A stretch of 64,000 bases of DNA from positions 24,418,628-24,482,627 of the forward strand of contig OY759263.1 in assembly GCA_963662155.1 (NCBI GenBank). The letters are read 5' to 3'. How positions within the stretch are numbered: position 1 is the first letter of the stretch; each line of letters starts with the position of its first letter. The notes beneath the pieces were generated by a model. That model had not been told where the DNA came from. It made no database searches and worked only from the letters and a program-made list of their open reading frames with translations. Shown one piece after another: positions 45,249-61,063 of this stretch. The DNA is from Lamellibrachia columna. Its lineage: Eukaryota; Annelida; Polychaeta; Sabellida; Siboglinidae. The position numbers and the translations under genes are program-made.

Positions 45249-45249
45249 A

Positions 45250-46748
45250 GCTAGCCGAAGCGATCCTGGTCTTGTAGCCACCCTGTTCCGAACAGTAATT
45301 TCTTCTCGACACTTTTAAGGGCCAGCTATTGTCGATAATGCGCAGTCATGTGTTGTTTCTTCGCCTTTGCTTGCGTATAAACCCGCTTCGCTCGAAGAAG
45401 TAACGACACTTATCGAAAATGGCAAGACAAATTCTTCCAATATTGATCCACTACCCGTCGCTATTCTGAAGGCAAATACCTCCATCTTAGCGCCGATCCT
45501 CAGGAACGTCATCAACCTCTCTTATGAGTCTTCCACTGTTTTGGCACGCCTAAAGCACGCGGTCATCACGCCTCTTCTTAAACGTTCCCGTCTTCCCGTT
45601 GACGACTACGCCAGCTACCGACCTATCTCGAACCTTCCGGATGCATCCAGAATACTAGACTCCACTTTTCTGCCCAACTGCATTTGCATCTGCAACACAA
45701 TTGCATCGGAGATCCAGAGCGCCTATCGTCCGTCACAAGGGTTGGAGACAGCGAGTTTATGTATTCAGGACGATATCACTGGATGCTCGTATGCACGTAG
45801 TTCTGGTATTGTTTGACCTCTGTGTTTTGGGCCCTCTCCTCTTTTCTGTCTACTGTGCAGGTCTTTCAGAGGTATTTTCATAGCACGGAATTCGCTACCA
45901 CGTCTACTCAGATGATACCCAGCTGTATTTTGACTTTCTGCGTAATGATGCTGCATGCGCCGCCGATCGGATACCCCGTTGTGATATTGACGTGAAAGTA
46001 TGGCTGGCAACGCGCTACCTACTTTTAAACGAGACGAAGCCATAGGCGATACCGTTCTCAGCACCGAACAACCGTGTTCCACAGCCACCTCCTGTTCCCA
46101 TCGACATGGGCGGATGTAACGTCAGCACTTCAGCCAACATACGTGACCTTGACGTACAGCTCGACTCCACGATGTCGATGGCCGCACACGTTAGCCGTAC
46201 TTGCCGGACTACCTACGCCCAACTACTTGGCATAGCGCGAATACGATCATCTCTGCCGTTCAGAGCATCCAAGGCGCTTGTACACGCGCTTGTCACGTCG
46301 CGACTCGACTTCGGAAACGCGGCCCTGTACGGCATTACCGGAACCCTGCTGCATTGACTCGAGATGGTCCAGCAATCAGCTGCGCGTGTCGTCCTCTGTC
46401 TACGTCGACGTGACCAACACAGCATGGCGGCGGCACTACGACAGCTGCACTGACTACCTGTGGCGCAGCGAATTCAGTTTAAAATCTTGACCTTGATGCA
46501 CGGCGCAGTGCATGTAAAAACTCCACGCTACCTTGCTGACCGTATATCTCCCTATGTTCCCTGTCGCAGTCTTCGCTCAAAGCTGTTCCTAGGGCAAACC
46601 TGGAACGGCTCGGCCGACGAGCTTTCTCGTGTGCATGTCCCACCCTCTGGGACACTCTTCCAACAGGGCTAAGAACGCAACGTAATTCTAATTCGTTTTA
46701 AGAGGGACCTGAAAACCTTTCTCTTTAACTAAGTTTTTTCCTAATTTG

Positions 46749-46843
<95 letters not shown>

Positions 46844-46844
46844 C

Positions 46845-46890
<46 letters not shown>

Positions 46891-47060
46891 CCTAATGCTT
46901 ACTTTTATTGTTTTTTCTTATGTAATGCCTGTATTGTAATAATTATATTCACTAATGTAATGTATTTTAATTAATTTATTTAGTTATTATTGTAAAAAAT
47001 CCCTGATTCTAGTTTTAGAGATATGCGGTGTCAAAATAAATTTTATTTGATTTGATACTT
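45250..47060 (+). mobile_element. Degenerate LINE (reverse transcriptase to 3' end)
   Basis: Reverse transcriptase remnants in shifting frames: SSNIDPLPVAILKANTSILA, VDDYASYRPISNLPDASRIL, QSAYRPSQGLETASLCIQDD, GPLLFSVY, a decayed catalytic box near 45915, RDLDVQLDSTMSMAAHV, VHALVTSRLDFGNAALYGI, and the C-terminus (QRIQFKILTLMHGAVHVKTP). The 3' end has two (TA)n blocks (46750-46887) and terminates near 47055 with AAATAAATTTTATTTGATTTGA. Inserted in the intron between exons 3 and 4 of FReD copy B. Confidence 0.75.
46749..46888. repeat. Two (TA)n blocks in a LINE 3' UTR
   Basis: Two (TA)n runs, each followed by TTATCCTAAT, which looks like a duplication of the run with its flank. Confidence 0.95.
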
Positions 47061-48299
47061 GCATCCTCGCGGAGGCAGTAGTGAGCATTGCTCAGCCCAT
47101 CGCGAATCAATGTGAATATTGTTGTAATGTACGAAGTCAGTTTAATAAAACAGTTCGTATTTAAAATAAAATCGACTTTGATCGATAGATAGGTTAATTT
47201 ATTTCGCAACATTATTCTCATACGAGACGAGCGAAAAAAAATCGAATGAAGGAGGAACCACAATCGACTATAAAATATGTTCCATCTAGTCGATATATGT
47301 TTTACTGAGAAATATGTTTCAAGCATCACGTCAAAGTTTGTGTTTTTTGTTGTGTAACTTTAGTGAAATCATCGTTTTTTTATTTTCTTACTATACCAGT
47401 TGGAGTGGATTTGGCATTAATCGTTCACTCACCAAGCCAGAATTCACCAGACACGTCGCCGAATCCTTCCTTGTAGCTGGCCTAGTCTCGATAGAAGTCG
47501 ACGGAGTCGTCCTGTCGTCGCTGGAAAACCTACACGTGACAATGAACACATATATGAAATGTTCACCGCGCCAACTTCCGAGAAATGATATATACGCAAA
47601 GCCTAGTGCAGAACCAAGACGTGCCACCGCGGGAGGACATTTGATTATGATGATGATGATGATTATGATGATGATGATGACAGACCTTGTAATTGACTGG
47701 GTGTCTTGGTCATCTGCTCCTGCCAGCGAACTCGCTTAGTGCACCATCAAAAAGCAGATGACAAACCACGAGTGTCTCTTGGACTAAGGTGTAGGATTGC
47801 TGTGTGTCAATGCAAATTGTGCATAAAAAATATGCCAGACTTCTGTCGTTGAAGCTGAGTGTGATACTGAACAAAAGAACAAGATAAAGATGAGGGTGAA
47901 GAATATAATTAAACATTTAGCTAATGTTCACAGTGCTCGCCAAAATCATAAACTAGCTTGTGCCAGTTACTTACGTAAACCTTTGTTTCATACTAATTAC
48001 ATCACTATCCAAAAAAAATTATCTTAGCTTTTTCAGCACTTGATATAAATATATGAATATGATTGGTACACAAGTAAAAGACAAAGTTTTTTTAGCCTTG
48101 TTTTAGGGAGACACCTAATATTGCCAGTAATGGACATCGAGGACACACATTTGATTACTTTTATAATATTGCGGTGGAACGTTTATACTAAATAGTTTAA
48201 TTAAATTGATACTGAACACTCCATTGTGTAAGTAAATAAAGGAATTCGACTTTTAAGAGAACAAAATTGACCTGCGTAAATTCACCATACTGGATATAT

Positions 48300-49385
48300 A
48301 TAAAAAATGACAGCAAGAGTTTCAGAAAGTTCGAGATAAGGTGGGACCTGAAAAACAACAGGTAAAACATCGAGTAATAGTAGATGGTGAGATTTCAAAT
48401 TGGAAATCTGTTTTGAGTGGAGTACCACAAGGATCAGTATTAGGCCCTATACTGTTTTTAATATATATATATATATAAATGATTTGGAGATGACATATCT
48501 AGCAAAGTACTGAAATTTGGAGATGACACAAAAGTATTCGGAAAGGTTACTAATGTTACATATAAACAACGTTTACAGGATGATCTAGATAAATTAGTTA
48601 AATGTTCATAAAAATGGCAAATGTTATTCAATTTTGTGAAGTGTAAATGCATACAAATAGGACATGGAAACATGGACGAAGAATATAAAATGGGGGATGC
48701 TGTACTAGAGAGAACCACACAAGAAAAGGACATAAAAGTTCCAGCGCAAAGTGGGATTGCTGCTTCGAAAGAAATAAAATTATAGGGCTTATTGGGAGAA
48801 CTATCACGTATCAGGAGAAACAGCTAAGTGTACCCCTGTACAAAGCAATAGTTAGACAAGCATGGAGGCCGTATGGTAAGAAGGCCATAGACAAGCTAGA
48901 AAGAATACAACGAAGAGCAACTAAACTGATTCCAGAATTGAGAGACCTTAGTTACGAAAGCCGCTTATTAGAATGTGGTTTGACAACACTATAGACCAGG
49001 AGACTAAGAGGAGACCAAATAGAAGTGTTTAAAACAGTGAACGGTTATGAGGATGTTGATAGGAATATGTTCTTCAAACTTAAAGAAGGCAGTAGAACCA
49101 GAGGACACAAAGCAGCATTAGTTAAGGAACAGTGTAGCTTGGACATGAAAAAGTACTCTTTCTCACAGAGGGTGATAAATGAATGGCCCAAACTGCCAAA
49201 TCATTGTGTTAATGCTAGTAGTGTGAAAATGTTTAAAAATAGAATTGACAGATATCTGACAAAGGGCGAGCTACACATAAATGATAAAATTGTTGGACTT
49301 TCAATAAGTCAATGGCTTCCTTGTCCACTTGCCATCTGGAACTTGTTGTTTAAGATGGCAATTTTGTTAAATCTTGTTAAATTTT
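48300..49385 (+). mobile_element. 5'-truncated LINE of the same family as 12.7-16.6 kb, opposite strand
   Basis: Starts within reverse transcriptase (KHRVIVDGEISNWKSVLSGV, GVPQGSVLGPILF), keeps the catalytic KFGDDTKVFGKV box (about 48510-48545), and ends with the family C-terminal region (SRTRGHKAALVKEQCSLDMK, KYSFSQRVINEW, SVKMFKNRIDRYLTKG). An internal TA expansion (about 48463-48476) and several stops break it. It replaces the position where exon 2 of FReD copy B would be expected. Confidence 0.82.
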
Positions 49386-49640
49386 AGCCTTGATCGGACC
49401 GGATTTTGTTTTTGTGCTGCCAGTGTTTTCTTGGCAATGCGGTGTACCTGTCTCGTGCCATTTTGGTCAGCTGCGTCCTCAGCCTCCCGTGTTTGTATGT
49501 CGAGCCATTCGCGTTTGTCCTTTTTGGAGCTGCGCTTCAATTCTTTATTCTTCTCAATATAGGCCCGGTAGTAGGCTGAGCTGTCCGATGCGCTGTTTTG
49601 TCTCTTTTTGTGCAATTAGTAATGTTGAGATCGCTGATCC
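49378..49640 (-). mobile_element. LINE fragment (linker between endonuclease and reverse transcriptase)
   Basis: Minus-strand frame with SAYYRAYIEKNKELKRSSKK, DKREWLDIQTREAEDAADQN and RQVHRIAKKTL, a region characteristic of endonuclease-reverse transcriptase LINEs. It abuts the 3' end of the plus-strand LINE at 48.3-49.4 kb. A related piece lies at 51822-51990. Confidence 0.65.
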
Positions 49641-51117
49641 AAGACGCCTTCAATGATGTCTGATAGCCAGGTAAGTCTTTGCCTGCCGCTATCATCCCAA
49701 CTTTATTTTAATATCACCATTCCATCGAACCTAGGAACTGCAAGGGCAGCGAAACGATTTCTCAGGACTACTTGGAATTAACATTTCGTCACTTGATTCT
49801 GGAGCTTCTGATGTCGAATCTCTTTTAGTCGTGTTCTTATTTTGTGTCCTCAACTTGATCTTCGCAATAACCAAGTGGTGGTCATATCAGCGAAATCAGA
49901 TTGAACCAGACGGTCGGTTACTGCGCTTCGCATCACCGAAACGCTTAGAACTCCACTGATTTAGCCTATCGCAAGTTCAGTTCTTTGATGTCCAGATATG
50001 TAATGTGTAAATAGTCTGTGTAACATCCGCAGTAAATTTAATGAAAACAATTATTATTTTTGTTCAAATCATCGAAATAATAGACGGTTGTCGTTAGATC
50101 TGGTAAGGCTCAATATAGTGGATATCGGTAATGATAAACACTCTGCGAGTCAGTGTTAATCATTGGTTTGACTTCCACCATCTCACTGATCACATGACAC
50201 AGTTTCCAGCGTTTCCATTATCACTTTAATTAATGTTTGACCAAACATTAAGTAATTTAATAATTTGTCTGATGAGTTCCATCAGACAAATCCCACGTCC
50301 CTCGGATTCTTAGGACCAACCTCCCACCTGCTACCCGAAGCGTTTTAATGCAGTGGTGCGTCAACTTTTGTGGCGCCACCTGGCGATCAAAATTGTACGG
50401 TTTCATTGTATATAATGGTTGCATATGTTCATAATTTGCATGCTGTGTGCGCGTGGGCGCGTGTGGGCGTATATGTACGTACGTAAGCATGTATGTCTCT
50501 AGGCAGTCATTTTTTATGAGCACTAACTAATATATGCCATTATTTGTTAGTCACTAGTTGGCGCCACCAGCAGCAGATATAACATGATCAGCCAAGCAAT
50601 GATTTGTGGCAACCAATATTGCATAACAAGAACTAGCATGTCAAGAGCTCCAACATTTGACACAGCGAATTCTAGTTAACGTGTGTTTGTGATGAATATC
50701 CATTATGTAACTCATACGTTCATATGTAAACACATTCCCATGCTCCTTATGCGCATCGTAATCCAGATTGCTGACTGGACGTATCCATATAGGGACTACT
50801 TCACTACTTTTCTGCATTCACAACAATTATCGTGTGTCTCTGGAATCATGGGGTAATTATTGCGGTGTTGTGTAAACTTTGTATTCGGTCCACACCCACT
50901 TATTAGCCTCATGGTCGACTTCTTTGTAATTAACTTACAATTTTGTTGTTGGGGAATTATCATATGTATGTTATGCTACTATCAGGGCTGCGTCTACGAC
51001 CCCACGGTCGGGTTGTCGTAGTTTTTTTTTTAATTCACCCCATCATTACCCTTTCTACAATCGAAATACCCTTTGTAGCTTTAGCGTAAAACTGTCCGGA
51101 AAGATACGCCAATAATT
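49641..51117. other. Gene-free stretch with repeat R1 inverted copy
   Basis: Apart from 50265-50965 (repeat R1), no feature was recognised. Confidence 0.5.
50265..50965 (-). repeat. Interspersed repeat family R1, inverted copy
   Basis: Reverse complement shows GGTGGCGCCAC, the run (GTGTGCGCGTGGGCGCG) and the block TTAATTACAAAGAAGTCGAC with the TGGACCGAATACAAAG neighbourhood shared with the copies at 5.4-6.3 and 52.8-53.7 kb. Confidence 0.6.
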
Positions 51118-51530
51118 ACGTTCAATTGTTGACAATGTCATGAATATTTTCCTTTTTGTGTTCAATGATACTCTCAATTTCATATTTTAGAATGTTCAAA
51201 CATTCACGCAGTTCGCCATCTACAACATCTCCCATTCGGTTCCGAATTATGTAGCAGACCACATTTCCTGGTATTGGCAGCGGTGTCAGTGTCATTCGGT
51301 TAGATTTTCTTGCTTTGGGAATCAGACAACAGCGCCATCTTTCCATTCATTGGGAACGACGCCAGAGTCCCAGATACGGTTGCAGAATCCACACACCCAT
51401 TGTGTGATTGTTCTCCAATCTCTATGATTCCGTCCATGCCAGGTGGCTTGTTATGTCGCGGTGACCTTCCTGAATTCTTCATCCTGTGTGTTTATTCGGA
51501 GTACGCTGTGCGGGTTGTCAGTCTGGGCCG
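51118..51530 (-). mobile_element. LINE reverse transcriptase fragment
   Basis: Minus strand: HNKPPGMDGIIEIGEQSHNG, then SGTLASFPMNGKMALL (degenerate WxxSxxPxxWK-type motif) and IPKARKSNRMTLTPLPIPGN, FLNIL-like end. Matches the N-terminal reverse transcriptase fingers of non-LTR elements with several mutations. Probably the same family as the pieces at 49378-49640 and 51822-51990. Confidence 0.6.
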
Positions 51531-51821
51531 GGATTAATATGCAAGTACTTATATACATGATAAATAGTGACGACGCTACTAAATTAGATTATAACTTTCT
51601 ACTTCATTTCTTTAGGACTCTATACACTCTATTTATAGCATTAGCATTAGTGTTTGTATTTAGAAGTGCAATTGAAGTGTTATATTATCGTTACTTTTTA
51701 TAAAACCACATGTGCATTTGGATAAAAAATATTTTGTTTTAGGTCAAATGAGAAAGTCCTTAAATGTTTAAAGGTTCATGTCCATCATGTTTGGTTGTGT
51801 ATCCTCTCTTTTCGATAATAG

Positions 51822-51990
51822 TTATCCATATTTAACCTTGTTCGGTCCGGATCCTGTCTTGGCGGTGCCAGGCATTTTCTTGGCAATGCGGTATACCCAT
51901 ATCAAGCCATTTCGGCTAGCTACGTCCTTAGCTTCCCGAGTTTGTATGTCGAGCCAATCGCGTTTTTCCTTTTCAATATGAGGCGTCGTA
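51822..51990 (-). mobile_element. LINE linker fragment, related to 49378-49640
   Basis: Minus-strand frame with KEKRDWLDIQTREAKDVASR, NGLIWVYRIAKKMPG and SGPNKVK, alignable by eye with the fragment at 49.4-49.6 kb. It is followed on the left by nothing recognisable. Confidence 0.6.
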
Positions 51991-52031
51991 GCGGACAAAA
52001 GGCTGATGCAACGACAAAACGAATTCTGCGA

Positions 52032-52168
52032 GAACCGTCGATATCCGCAAGAACCGTCGAGTTCTGCAAGAACCGTCGAGTTCTGCAAGAACCGTCGAGT
52101 TCTGCAAGAACCGTCGAGTTTTGCAAGAACCATCGAGTTTTGCAAGAACCGTCGAGTTCTGCGACATC
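52032..52168. repeat. 19-bp tandem repeat (GAACCGTCGAGTTCTGCAA)
   Basis: Seven copies at a strict 19-bp period, the first diverged (ATATCC) and two with TTTTGC. Each unit includes the short palindromic core TCGA. No coding role seen. Confidence 0.92.
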
Positions 52169-52829
52169 GAGATCGAGTGTGGTTATCACTGAAAATAGCG
52201 TTGTAAGATGTGCAGCGAAGACGAAGTAATGCTGCAAAAAGCATAATATGATATAATATACTATCCACATAAATGTGGTTAAAAGTTACTATGACAGAGT
52301 AATTTAAAGTTTACATATTTTCATGAATCACTCACAAAGTCATTCTCACAGACGACAATAAATGAATGGAATAAATACTGTAAATGTTACCAACGTGAAT
52401 ATGCTTAAAAACAAAGTTGATAGTTAACACGATAATGCCGCGAGACGGCCTGCAGAACATTTATATTTAGTGTAACATTCGCTTTTGTTTAATTTCAATT
52501 GACAATGTGTGGTACTAATTAGTTCTAAGTGTGGCTTAGTAACGACTAAACAAATAAACTGGTTATGACGTTCAACAGCAAGTAGGATGTGCAGCTTGAA
52601 ACTATTTTATCAGCAAATTAAAAATAGTTTTTTGCAATGGATGCCCTTTAAAAATAAATCACATATGTGATCCCTTATGAAAGCATCACCAATGATCATA
52701 TTTTGAGGTTAGGTGCCTACATTAAAACATATATAAACCTTTATTTCAGATGATGAATGTACAGGCATATTTGGTGGCATTCTTATGTTGGGATGGACAC
52801 ATTCCCAACCCTGGAGTAAAAATTTGTAA

Positions 52830-53760
52830 CAACAATTAGACGGCTGCAATGTTTAGTTTTTCCACATCAATTGAACAATAAATTGACCGTTTCACGGAAC
52901 TGGAAATTAAGTCAATGTGCTGGTGGACATTGTGCGTGGTCAAAAGAAACTTCCCAACAACAAAATGGTTAATTGCATAAAAGTCGACCACGAGGTAACT
53001 GCGTGGGTGTGGACCAAATACAAAGTTTACACAATATCGCAGTAATTACTGCAGAATTCCAAGAAACATGATAATGGTTGTGAATGCAGAAAAACACCCG
53101 AAGTAGTCCCAACATAGATGCGACTAGTTAGCTATCTGGATGACGATGCGCATAAGAAGCATGGGAATGTGTTAAACTACGAACGTAAGATAAGATCAGA
53201 TCAGATAAGATAAGATAAGATAATTCCTTATTGTCTCAACAAAGAAATTGAGAGATATCTGTCTCGGGTTCTTACATGACTGCAATATATACATAAAACC
53301 ATTCTATAAAAGCGGCAGATAAGTAGACAGGCATAAATATTAATAATAATATTAATGATAATAAATAATAACTACACAAATAAACGTATGAATTACATAA
53401 TGGATTTCCATCACAAACACATGTTAAATAACATTCGCTGTGTCAATTGTTAGAGCTCTTGACATGCTAGTTTTTTGTTATTCAATGTTGGGTGCCACAT
53501 ATCATTTCATGGCTGATAATGTTATAGCTGATGCTGCCTGCGCCAACTACTGATTAACAAATAATGGCATAGGTTAATTAGAGCTCATGCAAAATGGATT
53601 ACATAAAGACACGCGCACACGTATACACGCACTTACGCGCACACGCGCACGCAGCAGGCAAATTATCAACATATGTAAACGTTATCTACAATGAAATCAT
53701 ACAATTTGTTTCGCCAGGTGGCGCCACTAATATCGAAGCACCACCACTTAAACGAGAAGT
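52830..53760 (+). repeat. Interspersed repeat family R1, copy 3
   Basis: Matches 5445-6100 (AACAATAAATTGACCG, TTCACGGAACTGGAAAT, AGAAACTTCCC, GACCACGAGG) with an extra insert at about 53187-53395 that begins with an imperfect (AGATA)n/(GATAA)n tract. It marks the start of the long paralogy between 5.4-8.7 kb and 52.8-61.3 kb. Confidence 0.65.
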
Positions 53761-53862
53761 TGAAAGCCATACCACACCATCTCATGATAGCATATTTGCA
53801 GCATACATCTATTTTATTACGAATATCTTCAACTTGCTGAATTTATAAAGGTAAAACTACAC

Positions 53863-54190
<328 letters not shown>

Positions 54191-54574
54191 GTTTAACAGT
54201 TTGAGAGAGCGAACATTTCGTAGCAGATGTGTGAGGCGGGATATTGGGCCGAAAACTCGATATCCCGGATTGGGCGGTGCTTCCGCATAGGCTGAGGTGT
54301 AGGATTCTTAAGTGGGACACAAATAGTGGATTTATATCATGTTGCTGATAAGTACAACTAACGAAAGACAGTCGCGGTATCCATATTCGAGAACAAGTAT
54401 AAAAGGCAACGTGATATTGCAATTTTCTCATGGGAAGGGCGTCAGGTGGAAAGTTGATATATAAACTAATCTGCCAATAAACTGTCAGCAGTTTCTGCGG
54501 ATTTATGCAAAAAAAGATATAGTTGTTTGCTTTCTTGACAAAACACATCACACAAAAAATACGCCCCCACAAAA

Positions 54575-54830
54575 ATGTTTCTGACGAAGTGTAATATTCA
54601 GTCTCACTATTTCAGCTGGCCCCAAACAACATGTCTGACGAAGTGAAACTCTTCACTCTCAACGATCGCCACACAAACAGTCGTCTCACGAAGCAGAACT
54701 CCTAAGTCTCAAAGGCCCAAACAAATTGCTTGACGAATTGGAACTATTCAATCTCAGTGCCCCCTCCCCTCCAAATGTGTCTGGTGTAGCAAAAATCTTC
54801 AGTGTCAATGTCACTCAGATCACTTTATCA
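54575..54830 (+). repeat. Second TGTCTGACGAAG minisatellite array
   Basis: Four to five units paralogous to 6785-7360, with the same order of neighbouring sequence, so it belongs to the FReD-flank duplication. Confidence 0.7.
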
Positions 54831-55576
54831 GAAAGACCGTTGTGTTGAAAGATATATTTGACTAATTGGTCTTATAATGATCCAACCAATCCAATGGTAC
54901 TGGCTGTGGCTGCTATTGGGATGATAATTATGTAAGTTACGGGAACACCACAAACGGCCGTACCTCAAACCAATCCCAATAAATCAAACACTTTGAATTC
55001 AAAGTTGATTTCAATCAGGTTCAAAGAAGAAAGAACTGAACTTCCGTCTAGATAAATGATTATTTTTTATTAAAACAATCCATGTTAGATTTAATTCGTT
55101 CGAGATATTCAGTATACAACGAACGTGATGTGCATTCGCGTCTCGGTAACGTACGACAGCAACATAATGTTGGCAACGTAAAGTGGTGAGTGTTAATGTA
55201 AGTTAAAAAGACATATTTAATATATCATACTGACCCTATTTTAATGATAAATGGCTTCAGTTGAATGAAAGTTTTGTTTAAGGAGTGACTTGCTGGTTTG
55301 AAACGCGCCGGTAATTCGTTACGTTACACACCGTATGTGCCCAGACATCCTTCGGCTCAACGTTTGTGGACAAAGGGCACATAAATGGTCAAGTAAGGTG
55401 ACCGCGATTGTGTCCCTTACAAATGGACACGAGAAAGGAAGTAAACATTCGTCTGACATTGTCGTCGTTGTTATTTTATTGTGTAGATTTAGGAACATGC
55501 AAGAAAGAAAACGATATGTAACTTACGGAAGAAATTCTTTGTTTCGTGAATAAAGTATACGTGGTCAGCGTTTGAT

Positions 55577-58570
<2,994 letters not shown>

Positions 58571-61063
58571 CGTATTCAGAGTGCGACGGGCCGAAATGAG
58601 CTTCACGTAGACAATCATTTGGCAAAGCAACACAAAGTTATCCCAGGAGTGTCGTGCTATTGGGCGGAATTGTGGCCAATAAAACATAAATGATATAGTG
58701 AAAATGGTATGATTATTGGTTATTTATTTTCTAGTATAGATACCACATGGACTATGACATATAAATATGAATTTACAAATAGGCACTTACAGTAGAAATA
58801 TGCTTCGTTGGACAGTGTTGCCCTCAGGCAACATACCAAGTTAGTTTATATAAAGTATTTATTTCATAATTTTTATTTGCATATGGTTTGTTGAATACAT
58901 CATAATAACATAGCAGGTGGAGAAATTATTTTATTTTAAAATAGTTAAAATAATGAATCCAATAAAGGGGTGTACCAATAACGCCATCACTTTGGTTATG
59001 CGAAATAAGTAAACAAATAACTGGCATGAGGCTGATTAATACATAGGACCCAGGGGCGGGCGTTTTGTCCCACCCTGGGCAAAACGCCCATTTTCAAGAC
59101 CTCTGCTAAAATGGTATATAACTTTTTTGTGATATTGAACATCGAACATGTCAACACAGGATATTCAACTAAGATAATAAACTGGGTGATGCATCCAGTA
59201 TATCAGAGGTATAGCTAAAATGTTTTCCCATGAGTCGATTTCCTGAAAAAAGTAGGCGTATTGCCCCACCCTACTTTACACCGGCCGTCTTCTGTCGGGA
59301 TCGGTGCATGGGGGTCACCGCCCGAGACCGTCGTACTGCACGTACATCGACAACTGGGTGGAAAATAGTGTTGCATCTGCCGTTGATAGTTTGTGTAGTG
59401 ATTGTTGGCTACTGGTTGTCCTGAAAATAGGAACCGGGTTGTTCAGTGGCTGCACTTTTGTATATTTCTTATTCCATCGTTTGGAGTAACCCTTGTAATA
59501 TATTTTTTTATTTGTTATGTAAATCGATAGTGAATACAAGTCACATTAAAATTCACATTTGGTCGTGCCATATTAGATAGTACACTCTGAATCCAAAAGA
59601 AATTAAGTATTGCTTCGCCTGGTGTTCTTAACAGACGTCTTACTGAAAACTACGACTGTCACTATCGGCTGAAACCGTATCCACATACGTACAACGTAAG
59701 GATTCGTGTGCCTCTGTATTAAATACGTGTTTTCTGTTGTGTTTTGATGGGCTATATGTGAAGGGGTGGAGCGATGTGCGAGACAAGTAGGTGCGACGCA
59801 GCTGGATTTGCGGGGGGCGGTGTCGATTGTCTAATGACAAAGTACATAATATAACATTATACATGTACTCTCTCTGCCCGACTAACAACGTAATGATCTG
59901 ATAAAAATTTTTGTGGGTGGTCCTCACCGAGTTCGTCAAAGATGAAAAGATCGATAAGCGTGGCATTGACAATACCTTATCTTTTACACAACTATGTTTA
60001 AGACTAACAATTCACATAATATTGTTGTCGACGACAGCATACAAACATACATACAAGAACATGCAGCATATAATAACAAGCACGAATTACAAATGACGTA
60101 CCAGAAAATAATATATACGATATAAAAACAGCGTAAGATTAAGAGGTCGGAGCTTGATTCATGGGAAACGAAGAAGTACTCTAAGTGGTTAATCAGATGG
60201 ATTATGGTGATGATTTGTGGGATCCCTCTTTGTGCGGGGCCAGGCATGAGTGCATCCTTGTACAATGGTTAATATTGCACTGGTCACGGGTGCTTAGACA
60301 AATTTCCACAGTTTTTGTCTATACGAATAATTAATCCTGACTGACATTCAAACAGTAAACACAAAAGGTAATGCAAACATGTACCGTCAAAGGTAGAATG
60401 ATCAGACAATATTTGTGTTACAGTGCAGTAGTTTAAAGTGTTCCGCAATGATGGGATGACCCATGTACCATGAATAACTCCAGGTGGCATAAAGCAGGTT
60501 GCTGTTTACTTGACTAAATATAAGTACAATGCATAACACGCATGGCCATGACATACACAAAAGACGACGATGTCACACGGCACGCAACAGGAAGATATTT
60601 GAAATAAATTGTCACAAAACGGTATTGTCCTTTTTAACTGTATTATCTTGATAACTTATATACTGATCAGATGGAATTTATTTTTTTAAGCGCTGGAGTG
60701 ATTTAGTGACCCATGTAACATGAATAACTTCAGACAGCATAAAGCAGGTCGCTGTTTATATGTTCACTTATTATAAGTACCGTGCATCACACACCAAAGA
60801 CGTCGGTGTCACACGCCACCATTTTATTCTATGCAAGGAATTGGGCAGTTTTGTTGATATGAATTTATTTAAATGTTTTTACGTTTACGCGCCTCACAAA
60901 CTGAACTGCACCTTTTTAATTGTCACTAACGGTATGTTTTATTTCGGAATGTTTATTTAAAGGCTGTCAGACTACACCATCCGGGCAAGAATGCAAGTGA
61001 AACAATATGTACGGCAACGTTGTGATTCTTCACTCGGCCGTATTTCGATAGTCAGAACTTCTG
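58571..61063. other. 3' flank of FReD copy C, no gene recognised
   Basis: AT-rich. Two similar blocks (AATAACT-CAG-CAGCATAAAGCAGGT) at 60472 and 60722 form a local direct repeat of about 250 bp. The last 300 bp match the gene A 3' flank. Confidence 0.5.
59440..59575 (+). repeat. Candidate LTR fragment, similar to 42370-42480
   Basis: Second copy of the repeat described at 42.4 kb. It could be a solo LTR piece; boundaries and target duplication not found. Confidence 0.35.

Larger units (their letters stand above)
44121..47529 (-). pseudogene. FReD copy B: fragmentary fibrinogen-related pseudogene
   Basis: Exon 3 copy at 47529-47433 (97 nt) and exon 4 copy at 44285-44121 (165 nt), each with conserved splice sites, on the same strand as gene A. 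The exon 3 copy has an in-frame TAG (47484-47482) replacing the conserved Trp of YRDWASYK. Exon 4 is open (NEYLHAVTAQKQYKLRIDLE, DFEGATR). No exon 5 was found between 39.0 and 44.1 kb. Upstream, intron sequence matching gene A (17335-17715) continues to about 48299 and is cut by a LINE where exon 2 should follow. A LINE (about 45.3-47.05 kb) also lies in the intron between exons 3 and 4. Confidence 0.82.

Noticed and set aside
55335..55553. 72-codon plus-strand frame
   Set aside because: The matching part of the paralogous flank near 7.4 kb shows no corresponding frame.
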